Positions 10,962 through 21,141 of a stretch of DNA of 64,000 nucleotides are shown piece after piece. The notes beneath the pieces are model-generated. The model worked only from the letters and a program-made list of their open reading frames with translations. It had not been told where the DNA came from and searched no databases. This DNA comes from Amblyomma americanum (Eukaryota; Arthropoda; Arachnida; Ixodida; Ixodidae), in contig NC_135497.1 in the NCBI RefSeq assembly GCF_052857255.1, forward strand, positions 343,272,183-343,336,182, read 5' to 3'. A program made the translations under genes and the position numbers. Numbering within the stretch: position 1 is the first letter of the stretch; each line of letters opens with the position of its first letter.

Positions 10962-11285
10962 TTATGAAACAACTAGCCCAGCAATTTACTCTATTTCACT
11001 AAAAAAGTTTCTTAATGTGTTTAAGCCGCAAATTCTTTTTAAATATCTTTATTTTGAAATCTACGCCTGTAAAGCACGAAATATTGGTTTTTGTTGTCTG
11101 CAATACTTGTCGAATAGGAGAGCAAGCCATCTCTTATTTTGGGCAAACATTACATTTGCATGCTTTTCTGCTCGTTTGTTGCAATTTATAGAGAGGATAT
11201 TGAATGTTAGGGCATTCTTTATTGTCGAGCAACGTGTATCTTTACAATATTTTTTAGCCAAAAGTTGTGGTTCTACAGTCGGTAG

Positions 11286-11403
11286 ATCTCCGTCCCATGA
11301 TGCTTAGAGCGCCCATGGTGGCTGAAGTGGTCTTGAGGAAGCTCCTTGCAAACTCCCATAGACGGGGCGCCAGGTTTCCCACTACGTAATAATAAGAAAC
11401 TTT
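11286..11403 (+). repeat. Dispersed repeat Q, copy 2
   Basis: Starts GTCCCATGATGCTTAGAGCG and contains the AATAAGAAACTTTATG core. It matches 30133-30265 directly and 8259-8346 inversely. Similarity may continue weakly to a TTGCTGCACCA motif near 11490. Confidence 0.5.
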
Positions 11404-11940
11404 ATGGTTTACCTCGTCACAATTCGCGAGCGCGCCTGTGTTGCCTGAACACCGCGTATTTCAGGATAACTTTAAAAATCAATTACAAATTAATTGCTGC
11501 ACCAAATGTGCTCATATTTGTTAAGCTCCGAGATGTATTGCCAACAACATGCAATCAACAGCTTGTGTCTGAAATATGGCGTCATAGCCCCTGTAAAGGG
11601 CGGCTCCTTCAGTTTCTTTATTTACCATTTTGAGGTAATAATAACACCGCAGTCTTTAGACACCTCTCTCCGGTACGAAAAACAGTTTTTGAGAACACCG
11701 AGTGGAAGTAATTTATAACAGCAGAAACCAGGAAACCGAAATGGGTTTCGGCCAAACTAATCGCGACAAACTTTGGTCGCGACATACCAACCTAAGACGT
11801 CGCAGATACTGTCCCGAAACTTGTCGTCTCCGAGTTGAAATGTTAAACTGGCGACTGTAATTGACAAACTTAGCCATTGTTTGTCTGAACTTACCAAAAA
11901 CAAGCGCGAAATTTTCTCCTTCAGCAAAAATATTGACATG
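11404..11940. other. No feature recognised
   Basis: Unique-looking AT-rich sequence with short frames only. Confidence 0.4.
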
Positions 11941-11942
11941 AA

Positions 11943-12110
11943 AATTGTTTTTTGTGGAAAGGAAATGGTACAGTATCTGTCTCAAATGTCGGTTGACACC
12001 TGAACCATGTCGTAAGGATAGGGATAAAGAAGTGACTGAGAGAAGAAAGGAAGGAAGAGGTGCCGTATTGGAGGGCTCAGGAATAATTTCGACACCGGGC
12101 CTCCTTCAGC
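11943..12110 (-). mobile_element. tRNA-derived SINE body fragment (Ruka-like), copy 1
   Basis: The minus strand matches the body of the SINE better preserved at 43258-43520. Shared marks are a GGAAAGGAAATGG block, CAGTATCTGTCTCA, a ACACCTGAAC-type block and a GAGGTGCCGTA-TGGAGGGCTC block. The tRNA-related head is missing. The name Ruka is from memory of tick SINEs and needs an alignment. Confidence 0.6.
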
Positions 12111-12221
12111 AAACACAGAGTGAATAACGAATAGATGTTGCAGTGTTGCACTGTATCCATGTCAATGAGCGTGCCAACCTGTTACGTCATACATGCAAGT
12201 TGCCCGTAAAAAATGGAAAAT

Positions 12222-12500
12222 TGGTTGTTGAGCAAAATAATTATAGGCGCAGTAATGGTCTCACGTCCCGGCGGACACCCGAACCGTGCCATAAGGCAAG
12301 GGAGGAAGGTGGGAGTGAAAGAAGGGAGAAAGAGGTGCCGTAGTGGATGCCTGGCCTCCGGAATAATTTAGACTACCTGCACAGCACACGAGCGGCTTGG
12401 CGTCGAAACGCGGCCGTCGCGGCCACGTTCGTACCCGGAAACTGCGGTTCAGTAGCCGAGCGCCCTTACCACTGAAACACCGCAGCGGATTTGCCCGAAA
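12222..12500 (-). mobile_element. tRNA-derived SINE (Ruka-like), copy 2, nearly full length
   Basis: Contains the same body blocks as copy 1 and, at its right side (minus-strand 5' end), a tRNA-like head. The B-box-like segment is altered (CGTTCGTACCCGG read on the plus strand) and is followed by AGTAGCCGAGCGCCCTTACCACTGA, the complement of a recognisable A box. An internal deletion removes the CTGGGGATCTTTAACGTGC region. Confidence 0.65.
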
Positions 12501-13390
12501 AAATCAGCCCGATTCCTCAATCGGGGTGATTTTGAAATCAAAATTTGAAACATTCATTCCTGCTGCAAGGAGACGTCGCCCGACTGCGAAATTTGGCAGA
12601 GATGACCAGAAACCTGTGGAGTACTTGCCCTGAAAGTATAAGTATAATTCGTGGAGGTACAAAAATAAGCCGGAATCCCTTAAGACCTGCTGTGAAGATG
12701 AAATCATTGACTTGTTTTTCATCCCCATAGTACACCTAATCGAAGTTAATTCCACGTAATGTGCTGTTAATCGACCACAATCCAACTTAATCCACACGCA
12801 TCCAACGCCAATAGACTCCTGTCTCAGCATCTTATATGTACACATGCCAAGGCTCCTGGATACATTGACATTTACAAGTAGGCATGACGCTAAGCATGTA
12901 AGGCGAGCCAATTAAAGAGGTACGATAAGCAGCTTTGAGTAACTGACAGGAATTGCTCATGGGCGAAGTAAAACGGGAGGGCATACCTATTGACAGAATG
13001 ACAGAAGAGAGAAACAGCTATAATCTCACACAGAAAAAAAGGGGAGACTTTAGCGCCATTTTGGCCTAAAAACCAAAACGAGATGATCTTTGCTAACAGA
13101 AATCAATGGGCATGAACACTGCCGGAGGAACTCTTCTTCTCCCAAGAAAAAGAGTTCTTCCGACAGGAAACTGATCAGCTACCTACGAAGACGGCCAAGT
13201 GCTGGCCACACAGCGCGGCGTCGAAAGCCACCAACGACCGCGGCGCATCGACTGCGCCTAAAACTTAAAATATTGCCGATGACCTAGCTCTGTTAGGCCA
13301 GGATATACGTAGCGAAAGCGCGGCGACTTCTGGATAGGAGGAGTTAATGTATGAAACACATACATTCATTAGATGCGCCTTCATTCATGG
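12501..13390. other. No feature recognised
   Basis: A few overlapping frames on both strands (12504-12911), none with a recognisable domain or splice context. Nothing else seen. Confidence 0.4.
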
Positions 13391-13393
13391 CAA

Positions 13394-13560
13394 AACCTGG
13401 AGCCGTCGTGGCGGAGTGGCAGCGTCTCCGCACCGCACGCCAAAAGCGCTGGTTCGCTTCCCAGCCTCAGCACATGCTTTCTTTTTTATTCAATGAGTGT
13501 GCGGGAGTTTCAGTGCCTCCCATAAGTAGCGCCACCGAATACGTTGGCTAGCGGATAAGC
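13394..13560 (+). mobile_element. tRNA-headed SINE of a second family
   Basis: Plus-strand head with an A-box-like TGGCGGAGTGGCAG at about 13409 and a B-box-like GGTTCGCTTCC about 40 bases later. A T-rich stretch and a GCGGGAGTTTCAGTGCCTCC body follow. It differs from the Ruka-like family. It cannot be a functional tRNA because the acceptor strands do not pair. Confidence 0.45.
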
Positions 13561-14330
13561 GCGTAAGGGAGGGTAAGGGTAAAGGCGGCTCCGCGGCGAG
13601 GCGCGCGGTGTGCCGTCATGCCAGATGGCGCAGCGAGTGCGCGGCGTCTGCCCAGCCGCGGCGGTTGCTAGGCAACGGCTCAAGGTCTGTCTCTGTGCCT
13701 CTTCGGAGCACCGCCAAAGCGAAATCGGAAGTTCGTGGCCAATGTAGTTGTCGCTAAAAAAGGCCCGCAGCCACTAACAGGCGAGCAAAACGGCCACTGG
13801 GGAACCGGCCGCGGGAGACAAAGCTCGAAACGCCCTGCCCACGGAATCCCGCATGAACCGCAAGCCAAAAGAACACCGCTACCACGCAGGTGGTGTAGCG
13901 TGGCGATTAGATTACGGGAGTGGGGAATTCGGACAGGTACTGGAGCGTAACACACCCCCGCGCTCTAGCCGATCCCAAGTAGGCAGCACTGCCCAACCAA
14001 GCACTTCCAACAAAGTCGCGTAGATGGTCTGGCAGAGGTGTCGCCGCTAAGCGCGCCCCTTGAACGCGACGCATCGGTGAGCGGTGAGCTGCCGGCACAA
14101 CAGGCAACAACAGCGAGACGATAATGGCCCCCACACGGTCTGCAATGATGGTGACATCAGGAGCTACGGCTCTTACACGTCTGAAAAAGGCCACTGACGT
14201 AGCATAGAATGTGGTAGGCTGCTCTGACTGAGGTCCATGATTAACAGGGGCCGCGGGATCCAAAAAGCGCAAAGAAGGGCCCAAGAACTACCGCGCCAGG
14301 GTTCGCGCCGGAGACGCGTCCACCAGCGGG
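13561..14330. other. GC-rich stretch without a clear gene
   Basis: CpG-rich relative to the surroundings, with frames on both strands (for example 14284-13907 minus) but no domain. It contains the RFX-type palindrome listed separately. It could be a promoter/CpG-rich patch or an unclassified repeat. Confidence 0.3.
13664..13676. promoter_or_regulatory. X-box-like RFX palindrome GTTGCTAGGCAAC
   Basis: Two perfect GTTGC/GCAAC half-sites separated by three bases, matching the general RFX-factor X-box layout found upstream of ciliary genes. No gene start is evident beside it, so function is only inferred. Confidence 0.3.
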
Positions 14331-14399
14331 ATACGCAAAATGTCTATCAAAGCTAACAGCGAGGCCGCCCTGTCGAAAAAAACACCAGCCCGTTCCCGG

Positions 14400-14650
14400 T
14401 GTATATACCAAACCGACTTTTCAGACACGGGTTCTGGTGTGACCCGGTGTAGTGTTTTCTGGTGTGATCATGTCTGGTATTCCGACGAGACCGCAATTTC
14501 AGATTCGGGTCCTGATGTGGCGTAGTGTGGTGTGTTTTAGTGTGTTCCGGTCTGGTGTTCTGTGCTGTGACCCGGTCATCTGTTGCCGGCTCTGGTGTGC
14601 TTTGGTTTAGTGTTTTCTGGTGTGGTCGGTGTACCATTTGATTTGATGTG
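14400..14650 (+). repeat. Degenerate TGGTGT-rich minisatellite
   Basis: About 250 bases in which TCTGGTGT, CCGGTGT and TGTGGTGT-like words recur irregularly with strong G/T strand bias. Units are too diverged to give a fixed period by eye. Confidence 0.55.
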
Positions 14651-14994
14651 GGTGGTGTACCGTATAACTTGTCTTCAAAGAGATGCTGTGAGTTTGGACA
14701 CACTACCGTGAGCAAATATACGAGATTACAGCAATCAAGCGCCAAATCGTGTAAAACTGCAAACACTCCTGATGTCGAGATAGGTGCACTAACATCCACT
14801 GATCACGCTGCGCCGGACTTGATGACACGAGAATTTCACCAGGTGGCACCTGCATGCAGTTAGGCATAGTTTGGCACACACTTGAAGGGGCATAATTTTT
14901 CACGATTGTACGCTGGAGCATGCACATAGCCACATCATGTGTATCTTGCCGAAGTTGAATAGCAAGCACGTATCGAAAGAAAGAAGAAATGCTC

Positions 14995-15152
14995 ACATTT
15001 GCTGAAAAACATCCTTAGATTTATTGGTAGACAAAATTGTCAGTACAGTCAAGCCGGAGGCCTCTTGAATCGTAGCGTGCATCCTTTCTGACAAAGACGA
15101 ATATCTTGTATTTTCTTGGTAGCAGCTTGACTCCAGCTGTGTGGCCACAATG
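14995..15152 (-). CDS. Candidate terminal exon of an unidentified gene
   Basis: Read on the minus strand, a strong splice acceptor (pyrimidine-rich tract ending TTCTTCAG) lies just before 15152. About 50 codons are open after it in two frames. In one frame the stop is overlapped by an AATAAA signal near 15023-15028. One frame ends in an acidic/aromatic DCTDNFVYQ; the other ends in KSKDVFQQM. Neither matches a family I recognise, and no upstream exon was located to the right. It could be a chance acceptor next to an AT-rich frame. Confidence 0.2.
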
Positions 15153-15299
15153 CCTGAAGAACAAGAGAAGAAAATCATTCATTTGTATGAAAAACGCTAT
15201 AATAATCACAGCGCAAAGCAAACTAGCCATTGCTGCCATTAAATTTAGCTCAGTGGTGAAAACATGTACTACACAATCAGTATGACTCACAATGCCTCT

Positions 15300-17868
15300 G
15301 CAGTAAACGAACTTAGTATTTTGCTTTATAGTAACTCAAAGCTGCCCACATAAATCAGCCCATTTGCATTAAGTTGGTTAAAATCAGTTGCTGGATGAGC
15401 TAGTATTTCATACTTTCATTCACACAGTGCGACAATGAATACGAAGAAGGGGGAAGACTCCATAAAACTTTTTGTGGTGCATCCCCCCCTTGTCCCTGCT
15501 CGTCATCATGATGTGCGAATGAAAGTGCTAATTATTGCGCTAAGTGTTTTTTTTTGCATTCATAGGTAACTGTCAATATTTACAACACAGCTGGGTTCGC
15601 CAGCTTTATTATCTGAATTTCCACCATATTTCGGCACCGCAGCTGATAAAGAGCATGACAGTTCTTCGAACACAAAATCAAGCTTCTGAGACAATGAACA
15701 GACCATAGCATCTCGGGTAATTTAATTCATTACCAGGCTCAGAGATTCTAATACTTCGTAACCATGAGAAATAAAATGACATGGAAACTCTACTGCTGCA
15801 GAAAACAAAAAATTAAGAGGAAGTAGAGAACTGATTCCAAGATGCCCGTAAAGATGGGCACAAAACAAGATACGCTTTAGTTCCAGTAAAAGCAAAAGAT
15901 TTGATGCGAGTACATTTCAGGGTGGCGAAATCCAAGTATTGAAACTTTTTATGCGCTCGGGGTGCAGAACAATAAAGAACTGGCTGGCTGCATCTATTTA
16001 AAAGACCATCATTCTTCTTTTCTTCCTATTTCGGCAGCAAAGCATAAAAAGCCGACTAGAGGAATGTGGAAGTAATGTTGTTGAAATTTATATTAAACTG
16101 AATGTCATATACATAATGACATGGCCGGAATGTTAACCATTCGAAAGGAAACCTTGATCCCACTTAATTTCAATGAAAATGAAACACGATGCTCTGAACC
16201 CTGGCGCTGGTAAGACTGCAGTAGATGTGCAAAAAAGCTGCCATATTATTTCTGCTGCTGAACCTATGGAAACCAAAGCTGCCTGAGCACACATCAGACT
16301 TGTTTACGTATAGCTTACAATACACATGATGAGCCTCTGGTGCAGTTCACCGCACAGTACCTGCAAACACTTGCACACATACAAAACCCACGGTAGATTC
16401 TGGGTATTGTACGCTGCCCACTAAGGTGCCTAGCACTCTCTGTCTCCTAGTGAGATTCTTTTTTGGTGCATCCATGCATTATGGTTCCAATTACAAAAAA
16501 TATCCGAGCTGACAACGAGTTCAGTGAATAAGCTTAACCAGTTGACTGGTTCTAAGCAGCCAGATTACTTGCAAGAGCTGCTTTTCAAACCAAGGCAGAC
16601 AATAATAACGGTTTCAGGACACTCTAGTGGAGGGCTAAAAGTTAATTTATATCAACTGGGATTCTGTAAGCTTCACAGACATTTTATGGCAGACCGGCGC
16701 CTTTTCCAAAGTAGCAACGTTTACTGCCACACATATACATAACAGACATGTTGCACGATCCCTGCCAACATGTATGCAACAAAGTATTGCAACTGCTTCG
16801 AGGCATCTCTGCACCAAAATTCTCACCAAGATAATAACCGCGGTAACGTTTTATTGTGAACATTCACCTTTTTTCATTTAGCGATTTTAGCGTTTTTGGG
16901 CACAGGGTACAATTTAACAGATTCTTAAGTAGCTTGCAGCAGACGGTGCTTATTTTGCCCTCAGACCTAGAGGAAGTAAAAAAATTACAACTACAGTGAG
17001 AGGCCGTAGAAGAAAAGCTTACAAGTGAAGTTGTCAGCATAGGGAGTAGGAGTAAGACTAAATGTTCAATTAATGTTTCATCTTTGAGGCGCATTCATAG
17101 CTGCAATATATAACTCTGCTCATATTCTTTTGGCCAAGTGATCTAAGACGCCTTTGCGGGAGCAGTCCCTGAGGAGTGCCATGCGAGATGGGTACTAGAC
17201 AAAAAAGAATAAAAGCGGTTTCCTCGTGCTGTAATATCACCTTAAAATGCCGGCCTGTAGCCCATTACTTCATATTAGTGTTTTTCAAATCATGGCTGCA
17301 TTGAAGGGTTCTTACAGACTTGAGAACAGGGGGGGGAGGGGGGGAATAGAGAGAAAGTGGCTGAGCTGAGGCTATGCCAGTGTGCTCGTTGTTGCTGTGT
17401 AGCCTCGGAGCTGAGCGGCCAGCTCTGGACTCGCTCGTGGTGCGATTGGGCTGGTTTCTCTTTTCATTGCACCCTTTGTGTTGTGCTGCCAACTTTGCAT
17501 TTTTTCTTCATCTGGTCTATAAGAAAACGTGCTAATGGCTCTTGCTAAAATCACCACAAAATTTTAGAAATGACATAAAAAATGTTCCGACCACCACTGA
17601 CAAGAAAAAGAAAATTGGGTGCTTGCATCGGATTACACACTCTCTACATTCTAGTACGGGGGGCCTCAGGTTCCTCATTATTATTGGTAGAGGTTCTGAG
17701 GCTAGGCGAGACCCCCCTGAATTTAGGCACTTCTTCATACTTAGCATGAAAGTGGCTCTATCTGATGGTGACCTATTGAGAAGAGACACACGCGTTATTT
17801 CGAATAAGGGAATGCAAATACATGCCATCAACGTTCTGTTTCAAAGCATAAATTGCAGCGCACTGATC
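15300..17868. other. Mostly unique, AT-rich; no confident gene
   Basis: A possible decayed coding patch at about 16930-17100 (plus) reads LQQTVLILPSDLEEVKKLQLQ and then a stop, but no domain was identified. A G-rich run is at 17329-17343. The rest shows no pattern. Confidence 0.35.
17329..17343 (+). repeat. G-rich run (possible G-quadruplex)
   Basis: Fourteen G interrupted by a single A. It is sequence-capable of forming a G-quadruplex, with no evidence of function. Confidence 0.5.
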
Positions 17869-18213
17869 TCAACACAGATCTGAAAAAATAGTATAAATTA
17901 ACCCAGTTATTCCAGGGTATACAAAGCGAAAAGCGAGATTGATGTCTCTACTGACCCACGGAGCCGGTTTTGCGCCTTTCATTTCGTGAAAATGAACGGA
18001 GTTTGCAAAGTTGTCAACGCCAATGAACTCTATGAACGCGGTCGGCTCACTTGTTTTGTTTGGCTTTTGATCCTTTTGCCGCCGTTTAGCAAGGCGTGCC
18101 TCTCGTGATTCTGGTGTTTCAGCCGTTTGTCTAGCCTTGAACTTTTCACATCTTCGCTGCTTTTGAGCCAACTCCCACGCTACCACTTCTGGGTCTTCTT
18201 CTCCTCCTTCCAT
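17869..18213 (-). CDS. STPR-like basic/coiled protein, candidate first exon
   Basis: The ATG at 18213 has an ideal context (GCCATGG) and follows a CpG-rich, promoter-like 150 bases. The frame is open for 114 codons. Residues 16-50 are highly charged, with an RRCEKFKARQTAETPES-then-REARLAKRR pattern. This resembles the 23-residue STPR repeats (a DNA-binding repeat found in silkworm FMBP-1 and in many arthropod predicted proteins) but holds little more than one unit. After about residue 85 the composition changes. A possible donor (GTCAGT) follows the codons for PAPW, so the frame beyond it may be intron. The gene would run leftward. It could instead be a repeat-borne STPR fragment. Confidence 0.4.
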   Translation of the reverse strand: MEGGEEDPEVVAWELAQKQRRCEKFKARQTAETPESREARLAKRRQKDQKPNKTSEPTAFIEFIGVDNFANSVHFHEMKGAKPAPWVSRDINLAFRFVYPGITGLIYTIFSDLC

Positions 18214-18289
18214 GGCGAAAGGTCAGACGACGGAGGCAGCGCGCGGAGGCGACGACGGCATCGGCAGCAGCGACCACCTGCGCTCCGCG

Positions 18290-18316
18290 TGACGTCACTC
18301 GGTTTCGCGCATGCGC
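18290..18316 (-). promoter_or_regulatory. CRE (TGACGTCA) plus NRF1 (GCGCATGCGC) sites
   Basis: A perfect CRE palindrome at 18290-18297 and a perfect NRF1 palindrome at 18307-18316, nine bases apart. They lie 77-103 bases upstream of the candidate ATG at 18213. Such pairs are typical of TATA-less, broadly expressed promoters in animals. Their position supports the minus-strand first exon. Confidence 0.45.
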
Positions 18317-18399
18317 AGCTGTGGCAAATCTGTAGTGTGGCTCCCGCGAAGCCAGGTGTTGACGAGCCTAGTGAAGCTTTTCGATTCAAAAATAGTTTT

Positions 18400-18920
18400 T
18401 AGAAACCTCAATACATACTTGTGCGCTCCAATGTGCGTTGAACGGGCAGAGGCAACAGCAGCCCCAAATCTGGAAAGTGGAGACATCCTCTCCGATGAAG
18501 TTGTTTTCAGACCTCTTCACTACTGAACAGCAGGCACTTCACCTACATAACGTCATAATTTCCAGATGTGTATTCTTGCACCCACAATGCCTGGCGCTTA
18601 CTGATAAATATTTGTATTGCTGGCATTTCACACAACCACACGAAAATGTTTAGAGCCAAACTTTAAATGCATAACTCCGCTTGCTGACACTAGTTTTTAT
18701 GATAAGCTCTGCACTACTTACGTTATTCACAAACCACTTAATTTGAAAGGACTATAAAGTGCTCCATTTCTAGGGGCTACTTCTTCGTCATCATTTAGCA
18801 ACGATTTTTATCTCGGAGTGATTTTTTAGTAGCTGCGGTTGTGTTTATCGTTAGGGGTAGAAGAAAGTCTCCCCAAAAGATGCAAGATATGAATTTATGA
18901 TAAACTCTCAAATCTGCAGC
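18400..18920. other. No feature recognised
   Basis: AT-rich sequence between the promoter-like patch and the 18.9-kb palindrome, with no domain or repeat seen. Confidence 0.4.
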
Positions 18921-19614
18921 CAAAAACTTTAATTTGAAACTCAACGTTTCGAAACCGGCTCCCCTCATTCAAAAGGGGCACTGGGGGGCGGAGCTAGCGT
19001 CTTTAAATACGCAAGGAGGGGAGGAGGAGGTCAAAAGAACGTAAGCTGTTATGCGAAGCGCGTGGGGGAGGAGGGAGGAGGGGTTAATTTTGTGAGTCAC
19101 GTTGTTGCGCTTTGGGGAGGCGATCAATGGCGACTTTTCTTTGAGCTGCAGAGCGAAGTCCCTGGGCATATAATAGGGGCAGGTTTCGTTTTGTGCGGTT
19201 CATGTTGTTCGGGGCAGTTTGGATGTGCCAGGGTTTGAGTAGGATCTTTTTCTGGTAATTTGTTTCGTTTACTATGACGCTGGTTTCGTCGAATCCTGAC
19301 ACATCCAAACTACCCCGAACAACATGAACCGCACAAAAGGAAACTTTTCCTAGTCCCAGGACTTCCCTAGTGCCCACGGACTTCGCTGTGCAACTCAAAC
19401 AAAAATCGCCATGGACCGCCTCTCCACATTGCGACAACGTGACTCACTGCATTAACCCCCCTGCCCTACGCCTTTCGCATCACAGCTTTCGTTCTTGCGA
19501 CCTTCTTCTACACTCCATGCATACTTGAAGACGCTAGCTACTGCCCCCCAGTCACCCCTGATGAGGCAACCTTTCCGGCTTCGAGAAGTTGGGTTGCAAA
19601 TTAAAATTTTTGGT
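18921..19614. mobile_element. 0.7-kb palindrome, probable PLE pseudo-LTR pair with hammerhead-like core
   Basis: Left arm 18921-19232 and right arm 19294-19614 are inverse copies with indels, separated by about 60 bases. The best-matched part reads TGTGCGGTTCATGTTGTTCGG on the left and its complement on the right. Near each outer end lies a motif pair like the hammerhead ribozyme core that Penelope-like elements carry. The right arm has an intact CTGATGAG (19558-19565) but an altered GAAA box. The left arm, on the minus strand, has an intact GAAAC (18946-18950) and an altered CTGATGA box. The PLE assignment is inferred. Confidence 0.5.
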
Positions 19615-19744
19615 TGATGTGCAGAGTTTGTTATAAATCATCAAACACAACCAGACAGCAAACCTATCAAAATGTTCAGTTTTCAAGACATGAATTGCAT
19701 CAAAGGAGTACGGCGCTGGTGTTCTGTGGTATTTTGTTGCGCAT

Positions 19745-21065
19745 AATAACACACCTATCCCTACCGAAACGGAGACTCATTTTGACGGAAAACAGTTCTG
19801 AGCTGCAGCGACACCTGGCGACCTGGCGATCTGGCGCTGGCGACCTGGCGTCAAACCAGTATCTAAGAAAGAAAAGTAGTTCTCCAGCTTATTTGCTGTT
19901 CCTGCTGTTAGTGTTGTTGATCTGTTCTTGCAGCGCATTTATTTGTCCATACTGGCGCCTCATTCTGCTGCCTTTTCTCCTTTCTTTGAGCTTAAGTTAG
20001 GGAGAATCTAGAATACAAAAAGGAAGGATGTTGAACTGTCAGAAAATATTGGGGGTGGTTTAGCATTACTAAACACGAAATTTGTGCGAAAGTACTGCCT
20101 TTAGCGGGTGGACACCACTGCCACGCACCTCAAAGTATCACAGCTTTCCACTGACTCAGCGCGCCAGTTATGCTCCTTTCCTTCTCTCAAAATGAACTGT
20201 CTAAACCTTCTGCTGGTTTTAAGAAGGAAAAATGCGCATAACTACCTCCTATAGGTCGACGCCATCGCCTGCTCACAGCGCGACTGAGGTGGCCACTGCT
20301 GGCGTTCTTTATCGGTTTCTGCACCGCATCTCACGCACTTCCCCATTTCACACGCTTCTGTTCTCTGTTGTTAGCGCTGGCGGCGTTCTTCCTCCGTGTG
20401 ACTTTGTCGAGCTTCACACAGACCGACCCTTGACACCCGGGGAGTGCGGCCTGACGTGCATATGCAGTAAGATCAGCTTAGCGTGGTTTAGCGAAATCGT
20501 CCCAACCAAGTGGACTGCTCCGGCCGACTCGCTTTTTGCGTAGAGAAAACTGTGATGCGTATGCCGTGAGAGCGCCGCCGGCTCCTTTTTCCAGCAAACT
20601 GCGACTCTCGTCTCTCAGTCACGTGGCCACAGCTGCCAAGGCGGCGGTCGGCACGGCGGCGGCGAGTGACATTGTAAGTCACGCGGCTGCCACACCTGCA
20701 CCACTTCTCAAATTGCGGTCCCGATTACCTTGGCTTGACTAGTCTAGTAAAGATTTCGCTTTAAAAATACCTACTGCGGAACTGGGTTTTCTACGGCGCT
20801 TTCTGCGTTAAATGTTTTGAATTGGACCTTCAGGACTGCCTAAGAAGCAGAAGCTCCATCCGTTACGTCTGTCTGATTTTGGGTGATAGTGTGCCTAAAA
20901 TCCCAGCTCAAGTTTTACACCTTCAAAAAGTGGAATGTATAACCAAAAGAAGTAAAGGTGAATCCCAGTGGTCAGTATCTAACCACCGTGGTAACACACT
21001 ATTAACGTTACCTAATCAAAGCCCACATAGCTTTTGTCGTCGACAGTGTTTGTATTCGCGAATTG
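19745..21065 (+). repeat. Dispersed repeat R, copy A
   Basis: Long, non-coding, moderately diverged copy of a repeat seen again at 43535-44334/48513-49330, 59745-61440 and (inverted) 62650-64000. Shared landmarks are a GAGCTTCACACAGACC block, CGAAATCGTCCCAAC, GCTCCTTTTTCCAGCAAAC, an ACAGCTGCCAAGGCGGCGGT block and CCTTGGCTTGAC. A GTATTCGCGAATTGAG-type motif ends the shared part. No protein was recognised, and the parent element type is unknown. Confidence 0.6.
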
Positions 21066-21141
21066 AGGCGTTGCTGTTGTTAGCCTTTGAAAAGATGGCA
21101 CATGCCTACACTAGGGGATCGGGAAAGGACAGCGCTTCTAA

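Larger units (their letters stand above)
8549..10965 (-). mobile_element. Penelope-like retroelement (PLE), degenerate, with inverted terminal copy
   Basis: On the minus strand, decayed fragments run N-terminal region, reverse transcriptase, linker, GIY-YIG nuclease (10475 to 8704), which is the PLE order. The roughly 250 bases holding the last codons and 3' flank (8549-8798) recur in opposite orientation at 10706-10961. The two ends are therefore inverted copies (pseudo-LTRs), an arrangement reported for PLEs. The right copy runs on into a CAACTAGCCCA box. Several frameshifts and stops, plus a changed catalytic box, show the copy is inactive. The similarity is strong at the protein-pattern level, but no alignment was run. 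Confidence 0.75.

Noticed and set aside
16930..17100. Possible coding patch (LEEVKKLQLQ) on the plus strand
   Set aside because: Interrupted by a stop and too short to assign; no splice pair found.
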